64,000 nucleotides of DNA from Antedon mediterranea. Its lineage: Eukaryota > Echinodermata > Crinoidea > Comatulida > Antedonidae. The stretch is from positions 38,117,795 to 38,181,794 of the forward strand of contig NC_092670.1 in assembly GCF_964355755.1 (NCBI RefSeq), read 5' to 3'. This document shows positions 21,701 to 36,700 of the stretch, in pieces. The notes beneath the pieces are model-generated. The model saw only the letters and a list, made by a program, of their open reading frames with translations, had not been told where the DNA came from and did not search any database. Every line of letters begins with the position of its first letter. Within the stretch, counting starts at the first letter, position 1. Both the position numbers and the translations under genes were made by a program.

Positions 21701-24700
21701 CCCTTTTATTTCTAAACAATTATTTATTTAAAGGTGTCCCCTTAATAGGAGTTCTCCTAAACAAACTACAAGACCTACGGATTGGTAAAAAACCTAAAAA
21801 AAAACATACAGTACAGTACAGCTATAGCAAACCCATTGTGAACAAACAAAAAATGATGTTTTACTTAAAAAATAAGTAGTTAAAAACACAGATTTGTTAA
21901 AAAATTGTATCTTACAGTATATGTTGGCTCGATGGCATTCGCTATGTTTTTTTAGAGGTTTGCGATGTCTAGCAAATACCCTACAGTAAAACTACCATTT
22001 CTCAACTAGGTTGATCTGTACCAGTAGGCACTCTTTCCAACATGCAGATTACTGAAATAGTACTTCAATTTTATTTTTGACAGGCGGTTTTTAATTGAAA
22101 GGTGTTGATTTATGCGTCTCAAGACAAGTTCATATGGATTTCCAAAATTCTGTAAATACAGTAGTAATGTCTTTCCCTGAGGGTCAAAGTACAAATATGA
22201 ACAATATGTTCAATTACCTGACCTGTATGACATCACTGCAGGAGCTAATAAAGCTAGAAATTTTATTTTGACTAGGATTTTGTATAGGAAATGATAAGTC
22301 AGAACTGAACAGTGTGTTATCACCGGGGCCACAGGCAACAACTGCTATGTACAGTATAACAATATGTTTTGAATGTTGCACTATAATTGGAATGACAGTA
22401 GTACCAATTACCAAGTAGTTTAACATGCAATTTGAAATTGGTTTTTAACATGTTTTTGATTTTGTTCCGTTTTTCTCACTTTTTAAAAATGATGTGACCT
22501 TTATTTCAACTCTTGTCTTTCTACAAAAAAGCTTGGTTCTCACTAGAACGTAACGCAAGGACGTAAACGCAACGCAAGGACGTAAACGCAACGCAAGCGT
22601 TTTAACCAATGACAAGCGAAGTTATAGACAGTTAGAAATTACATGCGAATAAAGCCATCGCTTGTGATTGGTTAAAACGCTTGCGTTGCGTTTACGTCCT
22701 TGCGTTACGTTCTAGTGGGAACCAAGCTTTATATACGTGCTGTACAGTGGCATGAGAACAGTACACACAGTATCATCACAGGAGGCTGCCTCGGTATGAT
22801 ATTTTCCAAAAAAGGTGGGGGGGGGGGGTGGTAATATTATACTAGGATTATAATGGATTTACATACCATGTCTTTTACTATACTGTATCTGAATTAATAA
22901 TGTAGTTATTACTGTACTGTAATTAGAGGTCTTATATACTCTAAATTTGGATTTATATTTAAAAAAAATGTTTTTCAATACAAGTACAACTAAGTTAAAA
23001 CTATTATCTTCTACTGTATGTATTAAAATTATGCTATTTATTAATCCCAATAGCGATTACAAGTATCAAATTCATAATTGTAGGCTTACTAAATAATTGG
23101 TTCTTTGATGTACAATTCGGTTTAATTAAGCATTAACAGGGAACACATTAGCGGTAACTTTCCCTAATCAATTCTTCCATTGCCTCTTTAGCTTTCCTAA
23201 TCTATTGATCCATCCATTCAGTGGCTTATGCAACCCTCCATTGTATTCTACTAATTACCTGTATTTGTTAATGATTAATTAAGTCTTGGATGAAGTACAG
23301 TTAAACTTTGTACAGTATCACCACATCACCTGGTCAGTAGTTTTTTTTAACTTTTCTTCTTCTCTTTTAATTTTATTAAATCAATAGTGTACCTATAGTA
23401 TAAATATTCTATATTCACCCTATTTTGCAGTACTGTATCTCTACATAAATGTACTATCTATTCCAGCAGTATCATAGGAATATTTGGTAATACAGCATCC
23501 TATTATATCACAGGTGGTGCCTGCATCATGTAAGGTTAAGGGTTAGGTTGTTACTAGATGCATGTGGAACACATGTGATGTTGTATTACCAAAGAGTCCT
23601 ACAGTATGATACTTCGGAAATAGATACAGTGCCGAGAATCGCCTGACCTGTTTGTGAATACACCTTTTTTTAATTCAAGCTTAGAAAAATGTACTTTTTT
23701 ATCCACTAGATAGCAAAACTATTTTGTTTGAATTTTATTCACTGATATTATACTTTTATAGAGTAGTATTGAATCGCATGTAATTGACTTTTGCGTTTGA
23801 CACATTTTCAAGCTCATTGAGCAAGCTAACATAAGCTTATTATAATGACTTATGAAAAATACTAAACATAAGTAGTTGCCGGTTTCCAATCAACAGTATT
23901 TGACGTTTGGGAATAGAGATCTGAATGGGTTATGGAAGCTTGACTCTTGTAAAAGAACGGATGATCTAGTGAGATACAGTAGTACATAGGCGTGTTGGAC
24001 ATCGAATTACTGATCATATTTCGAATCCAACTGCTACATTGCTTGTATCCTTAGGCAAGACACTCTCTCTACCCAGGTGTATAAAATGGGTACCGGTTAG
24101 ATCAAGACACAACTTTGCGATGATTACTACTGTACTGCATTATTATGGGAGTATGTTTCCATATGTGTTTGATCCAAAAGATGACCAGGGTAATAATGTG
24201 CAAAGCATTGGGATGAGAGCTTGTTTATATGCGCTATATGAGAATGAACTTTTATATTATACTACATAATGAATATGTAGGGATGTACAGTAGATCTTAT
24301 GGGAGTAAGACATGAACATGTGTACCTCGATCTTGTAGATTAAGTTGAGAAATCGAGCCACTTAATGTACATACAGTACAATACATTAGCCCCAAAAATA
24401 TGCTTAGTTTTATTTCCTTCCCCTCATCAAATTTTTAAACGGCATAACTTTTGTTACTAATTTCAACCTATCCTTCTCATGTCTGTAAATCACAATGGAT
24501 TTAAGTAACTGTAACACCCCTCCTCATAAAAATGCTGTATAATAATATGGTATTGAAATTCCATCCATTGGTATTTAAAAGGAAGATGACATTAACATTT
24601 TCTAGAAGCAGATCAACAATTGACTAGCCATATTTTGGGTGCTGTGCACTTTATTTTTTTCGTTGAAATGTATAGTAACAATCGAGAATGTCGCAATCGC

Positions 24701-27700
24701 AATCCACTCACACTTTTGTCAAGGTTTCGTTTGTTGAGTATACAGGTAGTATGAATACTTAGAGTACTTTACTACAGGTGTGTTATTGTTTGCAGTGTTT
24801 ATTTTTCTATCATAGTTCATTTCACCTATTTTGTCAAATGAATTGATGTCTTTACTTGTGGCTAAATTTCGTTTTAATCTACTAAGCCTAAAAGCTTGTG
24901 AATCATTCATGATCCTGGTTACTAATGATAGAGTGATGCTTTAATAATCTAGATAAATTATATTTTAATAGCGCCTGCCGTGGCGGGCCTCGATGCAATT
25001 GATCAGTAAAATTGAACTTACTACAGTACAGTATTTTGCTATAGTAGATATACTTGGATAAACCATGGACTGATGAAAACAACAATGGCTATTATATCTG
25101 AACTGACAGTTTTTCTGTAATTTTTGTACTTATTATTTATTCATATTGTTCTCAACAAAATGTATACTGAAATTACCTTTATCAAATCACCATTGTGGTT
25201 GTCAACCAAATTGTCTTTTTAAAAATTCCAAATTACTTGTTCCTTTTGGGTTTAACTATAAATTATAACTAGCCCATCTATAGTAATAATGTTAATGGTG
25301 ATCATACATTTTCATTTAAATTGTATTGTCAATGTGAAATTTGATAATGTAAAATATTGACATCATGTACTATGTAAATGTAGAATTTTACAATATTGCT
25401 TTTAGCCATGAACAAGATACATATACTGTACTCTCATGTTTGAACTTTCCTGGTTCATTCAAGAAAAGAATATTTATGTAAATTATATGCGAATTGCATG
25501 ATTTTGGTTACTGTAACGCTCATTTCACATCCTGCAATGGTCGTTTGTATAACACCTTTTTGCTAGGAAGTTTCTACAGCTACTTGCATTAACACTTGTT
25601 ATCAAATTAGTGTCTATTATCACATGGTCTATCACATGGTCTATCGCATGGTCTATCTGTGCATATTTTTCAGGTCAGTTGTGGCTGGAGCAAGCAAGCC
25701 TCAAGCTAAACTTGGGGGTGTAAAAAGTGTGTATTTTCAATGGTGTAGGCCATTTGGACACAAACAATAGAGTTCAAATCCAAGAGGTCGTTCACCTCAT
25801 TAATTTGGTCATTGTTTAAAACATATAGACAGTCCAGATTTTAATAGGATTTAAATTGTCCTCATTTTGGCAAAATTTGTCATTGTATTTTAATTTACAT
25901 GCGTCATTATATAAACAGTATAATACCCAATGATTCAAAATTAGAAAATTATTTTACTGGGATACATGCCCAATTTAGGATGCTATTGTATACATATTAG
26001 TTTGTTATTATTTTTCCATAAACAAAAGATTAATATCAGTAACATCAAATGATTGGAAAGTGCCCTAAATAGTAAAGTACAAGATTTAAATTGAAACTGT
26101 AAGTAAACAAAGCTTTTAGAGGTTTACAAAACCTGGTGGGTAAGCATTCCTCGCTTTGTGCCAAAGACCACTAAGGGGTTGATTGACAGCAGGTGGATTC
26201 CAGACATCCTCTGAGACCTAAATGATCCGCAGGTACTGTAGTCACAAGTTCATGATCCTATTCAAAAAGAGGACTTTTATTTTCATGGAAATAGGGTAAT
26301 AAAAGAAAGTAGATCGTATTGGAATTTTTCTTTTATTTGTTGGTGCAAAGTTAAATGTGTGGTACTGATACCTGTGTACAGTATAGTGGATATTCTATAC
26401 AAGCTACCATAAAGAATACAAAATATGTTGTATTGTATTGTATACAGTAATTATCGCAGAGCACAAAAAGTAGTTAATCCGTAATTAAATATTAGTGTAA
26501 ATTACAAACCAAATGGGCTTTTATGAAAGAGAGAAGCGTAAATGAAAAGGTCTCTACAAGATGATGTTTTGATTTCATAAAATATTGTTAGTATAAAAAT
26601 ATAGGATACTACAGGCACAGTGCTTCCAGCGACAAGTTAATAAATAGGCATCTCTGGCAACTAAACATTTGATTGTAATTTCTGTTTTGCCCATTATAAA
26701 TGTAGTTCAAATACCTTTTGAAGTTCATTCACTTCTGTTTTCCCACTTATCTCCCTTTCCCTTCTTCCCCCCCCCCCCCCCCCCACACCTCCCTCGCTTC
26801 TGTATGAGTGTACAACTATCCTACTGAAATTTGACATTTATTCCAATTTCCAAACTAAACCAGGAAATTCAAGTGTACATATTTTTATTGAATATTATCT
26901 GTCTGTCGTTCTGCTCATTCCATGAGCCTGTTTCTAATGAGGTTTTGTCTGATAGAAGAAGGACCTATATCGGTTTATTCGAGGTTCATCTGCACTGAAA
27001 TGATAGGCTATTGCAACGATTTGATGGACTATTGCACCGATTTGATAGACTATTGCACCGATTTAATAGACTATTTCGCCGATTTGATAGACGATTAACC
27101 AATACCACTTTTCTGCTTTGTTTATTTGTCTACTGTACAGCAACCAAATATTTGTTCACTTTTCAACAACCTTGTTTCCAAATTTTAATAGCAAAAAAAT
27201 ACTCTGTACATGTATGTACACTTTAGATTTGGAGTTAGACTAATTAATTAATTAATGACTGATTGATGGACAGTTTTTGCTAATCTTTAAAAATGTTAAC
27301 TTTGATTATTTTGGGTCACTAAACATGTTTATGTTTGTTGTGTCAAATACTACAACTTTAAATTCTCTTTTCTATTTTGTTTGTCAATTGGTTGTGGCAC
27401 ACTGTAAGGCCACCTTGTGGTTTATCAGCTTTGTTTGGTAAATATAGTATTAAATGTTCCAACCCAGGTATTTTCATCACTTGTTATCAACATTTTTGGG
27501 TAGACCCCAAGAGAGAATTCCAATACCAAATTTGATTTGTTATACATTTCACAGTTTTTCTGCATTTATGCAAATACAGTTACTATTAGCTTGAAACATG
27601 TGGTTACAAATGATATGTTCCGTCACAAACAAAAGAAAAAGTTAGATTAACATTTTTGGTTATCCGCAACGAAGTTGCAGGATAACCTCTTGTGATTGTA

Positions 27701-30700
27701 CGAAATCAACCTGTATGATTTTTGTGTAACGCTTTTCTCTAAAACTCGCAAACATAACATTTCGGTAACTATCTTAACATATTGACATTTACGTAACGTC
27801 GTCAAGCGAAGCTTTTCATGACGTTTACAATTGCGCAACGTGACTTACGCGCGATTTAACGATTTTGTCGTATTTAACATAGCTCGACAACCAAATAACA
27901 TTTCAACTTGAAACTTTGCAAAAGTTTAATTTATATCATGCGCTAACTTTCTGTTGAAAAAAAATTGCGTGTTTTACACAAAGTTACGCGCGCACGCGCA
28001 TTTAAAATTTCAAAATGCGCAAAATTAATTTATAATCAACTTTCTACGCGTTTCATGTCGTTTTAAGCATGTCAAAAATTCCCACGCGTGCGCACATTTT
28101 TACGTGTGCGGTGCGCACGTAGTATTGAAAACGTACTTTTTTCACGTGATTTATATTTTTCCAGCCTTTTCTAGTAATTTTACCAAATTTTAAACAATTT
28201 CGACTTAAAGATACGTCATACGAGCACGTCGAATTGGACAATTTGCGCGCGTTTTTTATGAAAAGGTTAAAAAATTCGTTTAAAATATGCCTTTTTTTAA
28301 ACAGTCGTAATTTCTAAACTAGACGGTCAACTTTTTGTGGATGGCATATTCTGGAAGTAGATGAGTTGTAGATATCGGATCAGGTATTAATATGGCTAAC
28401 CGGACATTGTGACGTCATCGTATGGCCACGCGAATATAAAATTTAGGATTTTTGTATCTTTCGTCATAGCTCATCACATTGAATAGAGCGCATCTCCACT
28501 TATCCGTTTTCCATTTTCACCCCGATTTTGATTTTGTCTAGGTCAATCAAGTATCTTTCGCATGAGTTAAAAATATTTTAATTTTTTTGACGTCATCATG
28601 CCTAAAAATTTTAATCACGTGTGGCATCAATTTCATCTTTACAGTAAATTTTAATCTGTTATAGCTCGTAAGAATAAAACTTGATAATCACGATTAAAAC
28701 TTTTTATGGAAGCTATTGGATTGTAGATACGAAATTATGTAAAAATGTTGCCAATCGGATGTTGTGACGTCATCATATGGCCAGTTAAATAAAAAAGGTC
28801 GTATTTTCATCTTTTGCGTCATAATTCATTACATTTAAAAGAGCGCGCATCAATATTTCACGTATTCAAATTTCTTCTACACGCTAATACGTTGTTGCTG
28901 AGATAATTTCCTTTCGGAATTGCTAACTTCGCGTTTCATTTTAAAACCGTCAACATGTTAAAAATTGTAATAAATAGCGGGTCCCGTAATTTCACCTATT
29001 CTACACTGTATGTGATATGGATACAGATTATACTGTGTATACTATATATGAATTTAAATAATAAAATTCAGCAATAACAACAGATCATATTCTTCAGTTC
29101 AGTTCATAATGCCAACGTGAACACTTCCTTTTGTCCTCAACCTATCCCCTTAATGTTAATGTTGCACCACTTGCGCGGCGGATAACCAAACTCGTCAAAG
29201 TGACGAGTTACATGTCTAGTGCTAATCCTATATTTGTTTTTGAAAATTTAGATATCTACAGTATAGTGAAGAGTTTTAATATGAATTTTACTTACTATAC
29301 TATACTCTTACTAGGCCTATATTTTTGTATTTTAATACAAATTTATTAGTAAAGTAAATTTGTGACTATTTTTATAATACAGAAATGACAGTTTTTGATA
29401 TTTTTCATTGTCAATCACCAACCCAAGATAAAATTATCTTGCAGAATGCCTCAAATCCAATTGGATTATCAATGTGCTACTTGTCTTGCTAATAAAAAAG
29501 ACAAAAATAACCGCAGCATGTTGTCAATACCGTTTCTTTTCAAGTGCAATCGTGTAGAAAACGACATCAGAATAGATACTTCACTGCGGCCGTGACTGTA
29601 CAACTGATAGCCAATTGATGGATCAACCAAATTAGATCATTCTATTGTCACTAAATTTCTTCTTCCTGTCATTATTAATTGCAAGTTAGGATTGAGAGAT
29701 CATAAAAAACTGCTAATAGTTTTTTGTATAAACTATTTAGTTGGGTGGGAGATGACAAAATAAAATGTTTGAAGAAGTACTGTCTGCCAAAATCATGAAA
29801 GATAATACAGTTTTCTCCGGTAATTAATTTCCGCCCAATTTGTGGTGAAAGTGAGTAACTATTATGTAACATTAAAATGTCATATTCAACAACAAAAATT
29901 GGGAGGACAATATTATATCTTTAAACTGTGCATGTCTTCATTAACAGAACTTAAAAGGAAACCGACAATCTTTAAAATTATTGTTGCCCAAGGTTACATC
30001 TCTGGAAAGTGAAAATGAAACCGTATAAAGATATTATCTTTTTGAATCACTGCTCTATATAAGATAAAAATTTATAGTTTATAACTGTCAATTTTAGCTA
30101 AAAAATGAATAATTTTAAATACACCCCTGTATGAAATCTGTAAGCTTTCGTTATATTATGGAATAATGAAAAAGTAAATCTAAATGGGCTATAGTATAAT
30201 ATAACCATGGATGGGGATTACTACATGATGAGGCCTGTAATAAATTGCTTTTTCAAGAATTTTTTCTTCCCTGAAATTCTCAGAAATAAATTACAAAATG
30301 TTAATTCATGATGTTGGTTATGAACCATGACCAAATACCTACCTGCTACTTTCATTGACCCTAAAGATTAGCTGACCTCCGATTAGTCATGTGATATTAC
30401 TGAATGTGTACTAGTGTGATAGTGTGATCTATGCTCTTCTCTACATACAATACATCTAACCTACTACTGTACTAGTATACTGTAACCACAGAGCATTTTG
30501 TAATCAACTGTAAAATAAGTTTTAGATTAAATTATTGAAATTGACCAACTGTACATGGTTGACCATGAATTTTAAATGCCATGGACGTGTTCTCATACAT
30601 GGTACTGTACATCAGGGAAAATGCAATGTTTTTCTAAATTTTGATTTAGAATAATTACTTATACAATATTAAAAAAGAAATAAATCATACATAAATTGAT

Positions 30701-33700
30701 TATATGTATGATTTATTTCTTTTTTAATATTGTATAAGTAATTATTCTAAATCAAAATTTAGAAAAACATTGCATTTTCCCTGATGTACAGTACCATTCA
30801 ATATTATAAATCCAAAGGCAAATTACTGAAAAAAAATAACAATGCTGTGGGTATCAGTGGCTGGATCTCAATGGAGATACAAAAAAAAGCGAAAAGCTAA
30901 ATCAAAACGATAAAGTAAACAGCCAGAAAAGTTAGCAGAGCTTTCGGGCAACACTAGCCCTTCATCAGATATTATATATATATTACGTCTTGCGAATCAA
31001 ACTAGTGTATTTCACAAGTTAATATTTAATTAAATGTTTTCAAACACACATGGCCTACACAATCTTCTTACACTACAGACAATAGAAAAAGTTTTCAAAT
31101 AAATACAGTATTATCATTATATTAATAGACTTGGAAGTGACACATGTGTTGATAATACTTCACTGATTAATCAGATTTAATTGGCTTTATCTAATTTTCA
31201 TATACAATAATTTATCAATCCATAAAAACACAACTTAAAATGTTTTCAAAATGTATGTACAGTATACACTTAAATGTGTTATGTACATTCTCATCTACAG
31301 TAATCAGATGTTAAATTATAGAAAATATATATATATTTTTTACAATTTTTCCAAATTACAGTACTTTTCAAAGTAAAAGTGGAAGTTTTTTATTCCCAAT
31401 TTCCAATACAGTAAAATCTGGATGGTATTAGTAACAAAATATGAAATATTAGAAGTATTATAATAATTCGACTGAGTAAGTTTAAGTCAAATTTAGGTAC
31501 TGTAAACTACTGTTCCTGTATTGTACAATATATTGTAGCCTCACTTTCCGGATAAACCAAAAATAGCCCTTCTTTCCAAAGTGAGAGATAAAATATGAAA
31601 AGCAGAATTTTTAATTGAATGCCCCTATCCAAAAATGGTACGTACCAGCCGATTTTTTTTTCAAGAAGCCCATTGAATCAGCTTTATTTTTTTACTCATC
31701 TTGTAGGTATTTAGATGTCCTAAAAGGTCAACTACATAACACATGGAAACAATTATTTTTTGACTAATATGCATAGTACTAATGCTACATACACAATTTT
31801 ACACTCCAGTAGAATTTATTCAATTTTAATTATATTATGGACTGTTATCAACAATATTTTATTTATAGGTTAATATTGATGACCTTTTACTTTTGATGAC
31901 ATCATACTTTAGTCCATAATTGGTTACTTTGACTTGTAACAGCGCACACAATAATGTCTGTCTTTAATTGTTTTGTCGATGTTATAATTTTAACTCACAA
32001 CTTTGTCCAGTTTTTAATTTTTATTCAGAAATATTTTATAGCGAAAACACCAATATGATAAAAATTAAAATATATTCCGTAAAGTGAAAATAATGTACAG
32101 AGTTTTACATGTAGACACAAATATTGTATACAGTAGCCTTTCTGACTGGCTCATTCGCGCGATAATATGCGATCGATCAAGAACTGATAACGATATTGAA
32201 TTAAGAGTTATTATTTGATAGGTTAAGTAGCACTTCTCATATTTGTGTAATTGAATGTATTCGTTAAGATATTTACGATCACTTTCAACCAAACATCAGG
32301 ATTTTTAACACATTGATTCTTCACATCTTAAATTATAATAAACAGTAGAAGGTGTTCCTTGGGTGTCCCAAAGATCGGGACGTGTTTTTTTGTTTTTAAC
32401 TTTGCACACTGCTAATACTAGTATTAATTATTACACACAAATATTTACAATTTAAATGATTAAAAATCATTTGTTATCAATCATCATCACTATTATCATC
32501 ATCAAATTCTATCATCTTCGCTTTCTGATCACCTTCAGTCTCAAAAACTATGTTACAACAAAGACTAAATAAATAATTCACCGGAAATCCCAACAGACTT
32601 TACAAATTCAAATAGAATCGTGATCTTGCTAGGAATTTCCATTAATTTGAAACAGATCAGCAATTTCAGAAGATGTATTCAGATATGAAATCTTGTTAAT
32701 TAATTCAGTTGCAATATTACTCAGTATCTTTACAATTTTCTGCCTGTGTTTTATTTCCGATGGGTTTAATTATATCAGAAAATATTAGCTGCATTATGCA
32801 TGCAATCAAACACTGAGTACTGTATGTATTCACTTCTATGTTGTCGTTGTTGATACATTCCCTAAAGCCTTCCAAATTCTCCTCTATGCATGATAATACT
32901 AATAACAAACCTGATACACATACTGTAGTGCTAATGGACAATTCTGACCCAGGTTTTAGTACTTTTTATTAAGTACAATCATAACATCACAAGTACAATG
33001 ACTGTTTATGTAATCTTTCGACAAAATACTGTATTTAACAGGTGGCAAGAGGGAATAGTTTTCCCTTCTGTGACCCCTCAACAGTACATTTTAGGCTGTC
33101 GATGATAGCATTGTTTCATCTGTGAACCCAGAATTCGTTTTTAGGCTGATGGTAATAACATTAACAATGAACCCTGCCAATTCATAGCATCCGGTATTCA
33201 TCTTTACTGTACCTTCCAGTACTATATGCTTCAATTGTTTGTTTGTGAGTGTTCTAAGGCTCTGTCCACACTATCAAACTAGTTTGACTAAAAAGTGTGA
33301 TGTTCCCAAATATGGTGGTGATATGCCCAAATATGGTAGTGATATGACATCATTTATGTCCATATATGGGCACATCATTTTTGTCACATAAGTTTGATAG
33401 TGTAGATAGAGCTTACCAGTGTAATATAATCAGCCTTAAACTATGGTATTACCGCCTTTATTCCTAATAGGCCTATATTAAAGCCTCTACTTGAACAAAC
33501 TCCCCCAAGTTTGGCAATAAAAATGTGCTGATTGAAGTTTGCTAGTGTAAACAAACTTTTGTTTGCAGATTCTGAGTTTACTAGTGTAAACTAGCCATTA
33601 GTATGGCGCGCCAAGCTGTCATTCATTCGGAAATAAAGATATCTTAGTTTTAAACTAAAACTAAGATACTGTAAATCTATTGCTTGAATCAATGTCAGCT

Positions 33701-36700
33701 TGGCGCCCCATATATTATTGTACCTCTGTTTTGTTCCTACAGTATAGTACAGTATGCATAGGTTTTTTTTGTTCTTTTTTAGTAATTAGTAACATTCTTG
33801 TCTGGATTAGTTTATAAATTCTTCTTTTGTTTAAATTTAATTTCTGTATTAGCAAGAAGTGAAGTGTGAAGTGGCACACATTTATCACATGATCTCAATT
33901 GTTGTTATAACTTGAGGATTTAGTTTAATATGCAAAATCTTTTAAGATGGTGTTTCCTACTAATATTAGTCAGTTAATTGAATTCTTGTGTTTAAACTTG
34001 ATGTGTGGTGAAGCTCCTCTGAGAAGCCAAGTTTATCTACCAGGCACTGCATATACTCAATTATTAAAAATAGAATATCCATGTGATTAATTTACATAAT
34101 GTTAGATAAATTGCATAAAATACCAATGAAAATCCCACATCCAAATTTAGTATGATTATTTAAAAACAATTTTTTTTTTAAAGTATTTATTTGTAAGCGA
34201 GTTAGTGTAATGGTTTTGTGCAAATAGCCTTTTCCCCTTTGTATACTAGTTTAGATTAGGTCAAGGGTCAAGAATAGCTGTGAGCTACAGGTACTGCGGA
34301 CCTGGTTGTCATGTCAACATATGTTCAGTTTATAAAAGTTTTATTTTGAAGATTTGAAGTAGCTATATACTGTACACTTGACAAGTGTTGAAATACTCAA
34401 GTGTACTTTCACCATTTGTAAGTTGTTGTTAAAAAGTTAGTAAAAAGGGTCGTTGAGCCAACGCATTTTGTTTTGCCGTGTTTTATACTATGATATTTAT
34501 TCAATTACGTCATTTGCATTTACTGTATATGTAGCAATGGTCTATAATAAAGACTACTTGCCACGAATTATAGCTGGCTAAGCGCTAAGACCATTTACAG
34601 ACCGCTTATAGCAATCCGCCGCACGATAGCTTGGCTGGTATAGGACAAAATAACATGCTTTTTAGACTACCTTTACCAGTAGTGTTCATTGTGTAAAAAG
34701 AATAATAGGATATTACTGTACAGTATACTATAGAACAGATATTATTAATATCTGTAATTTCCAAGTCAACAGAAAATTCTTTGGATCGTGTTATCATGAC
34801 TAAATATTCAATGCTAATATGTGTAGAGTACTCTTGTGAATTGACCTAATTTTAGATTTCATTTTTCTCTCCGATTTATTCATTATGATGGTAATTGAAT
34901 CGCGTTAAATTTAAGGAGATGTTTGCGTTGGTTAGCCTGGGGCTCAGTGGCCATATGTTGTCAAATGTTAAAAATTATTTATAGGCAAAATTTGATTTGA
35001 AGCATTGAGGTTTCCTCATATAGGTTAAATGATTGTTGAACTCGGTTCAACTGCATTTATTGTTACAGGCCTAGTCTCTTTACTTATAGTTAGCATTTAC
35101 TGTCATTACTGTAACTATATCTTTTTACTATAGTATGCTTTTGGTATCTCAAAACCAGTATTTTAGCTAAAGCAGCCTTTTTAAAGACCCAAATAAAGAT
35201 TATTCAGTGTAAAGACACCCTTAATAATCTTTATTTGGGAAATGAAAAATGTTACCATAATAATTGTTTTTGATTTTTTTTCAAAAGTGAATAACTTTAT
35301 TAACTGCAAAATGGCCTATGGTATATAAAGTCTGATTTAATTAATCTTCATTTTTCATGTTTTTGGGGGACAGTATCCAGTAAATTAAAGAGAATATTTA
35401 TTTGATAAAATAATGAAATTAATTATTTTACAATGAAAATTGTTATGAATTTCTAGACATTCAGCTTGAAAAATGTTTAAATATTTTCTAGTTTCAATCC
35501 CAGCATGTTGTTCCTTTGGTCCCAGACAGATTTTCAATCGGAATTTATTAGCATTCAGATCCTTTCCTATATTGACCACATCGTGATGATTTATCCATAG
35601 GGAGCTATTGTTATTCCTGTTGTTTGTGAAAAGTAATTTCCTCTAGTTAAAGTGTTGGTAATATAATCTTGGCTCGTGAGGTAAAATTAAAACTGCTTTT
35701 TTCATCAATCAACTCAATAGGATTTCCTTCTGATATTGTTCAAAGATTTTGTTTTTTGTTCTCTCCACATGTTGCATATAAAAACCTAACAAAGACAATC
35801 AATCATTTTGTGAACTTCATCTGCAGCTGTCATATTCAACAATCATTTTAATACATTTCTAAATAAAAAAGGATGTGTTTCAAAAGAGAAAAATCACCTG
35901 ATGATTAAATCAACTCTCAAAGGTATTTTTAATAATCAACAAGAGAAACAAAAGGTTCTATTGCCAATGCAATCAACTTTAATAGTGTTTCTTCAGAGAA
36001 TTTGGTTTCCATCTACATGTAGTTTAACTTATGCGTATTTATTATGTACATACAATACTTTATTTTAATTGTTAACAGTAGCTCATCTTTGAACAATTCT
36101 GTACAGTAATATTTTAATCTTCATCGTTCCACAATCAACAAATTGATTATTACAGAACTACAATAGGCCTACAATAGGCCTACTAGAAGGCCTACTTTTA
36201 AGTAGTGGCTGTGTGTGAACTAGTACACCAGGGTAACCCCCTACTCATCTCAAAAGATGTACAGTACTAGGTTCTTTAAAGTGCACAGGAAAGTGCATTT
36301 TGTGTACGCTGGACCTACGGTTTATAGTCCTTATACGAGAAGACTTGTTCTATCACCAGAACCATGGTTAAAGGGTGTGTTATTTTGCCATCCATATGAT
36401 TATATAATAAGTAACTATTAATCAACCTTTTTTACATATTTTGAATTCTGACTGCACAGGGGGTAGCCTTTTCAGAATGCACTCATGTAATTCCATTTGC
36501 TGTTAATTTTAACTTGTGGGTGTGGTTATTCCTTCAAGCTGTGGTATAATTGAATTGGGATGTATTGGAGTGTCTGTCACAGTCTCATGGTATTTTAGGA
36601 AACTTTAAATATGTATTATGACACATTGCAATGATTCATTTAACTTTCTGTTCTATTTTGAAAATAAAAATATCATGATAGGTTTAATAAAAAATTGTTC

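Noticed and set aside
24039-24269. 76-aa ORF
   Set aside because: Runs through a tRNA-derived SINE body (GGCAAGACAC, GTATAAAATGGGTACC).
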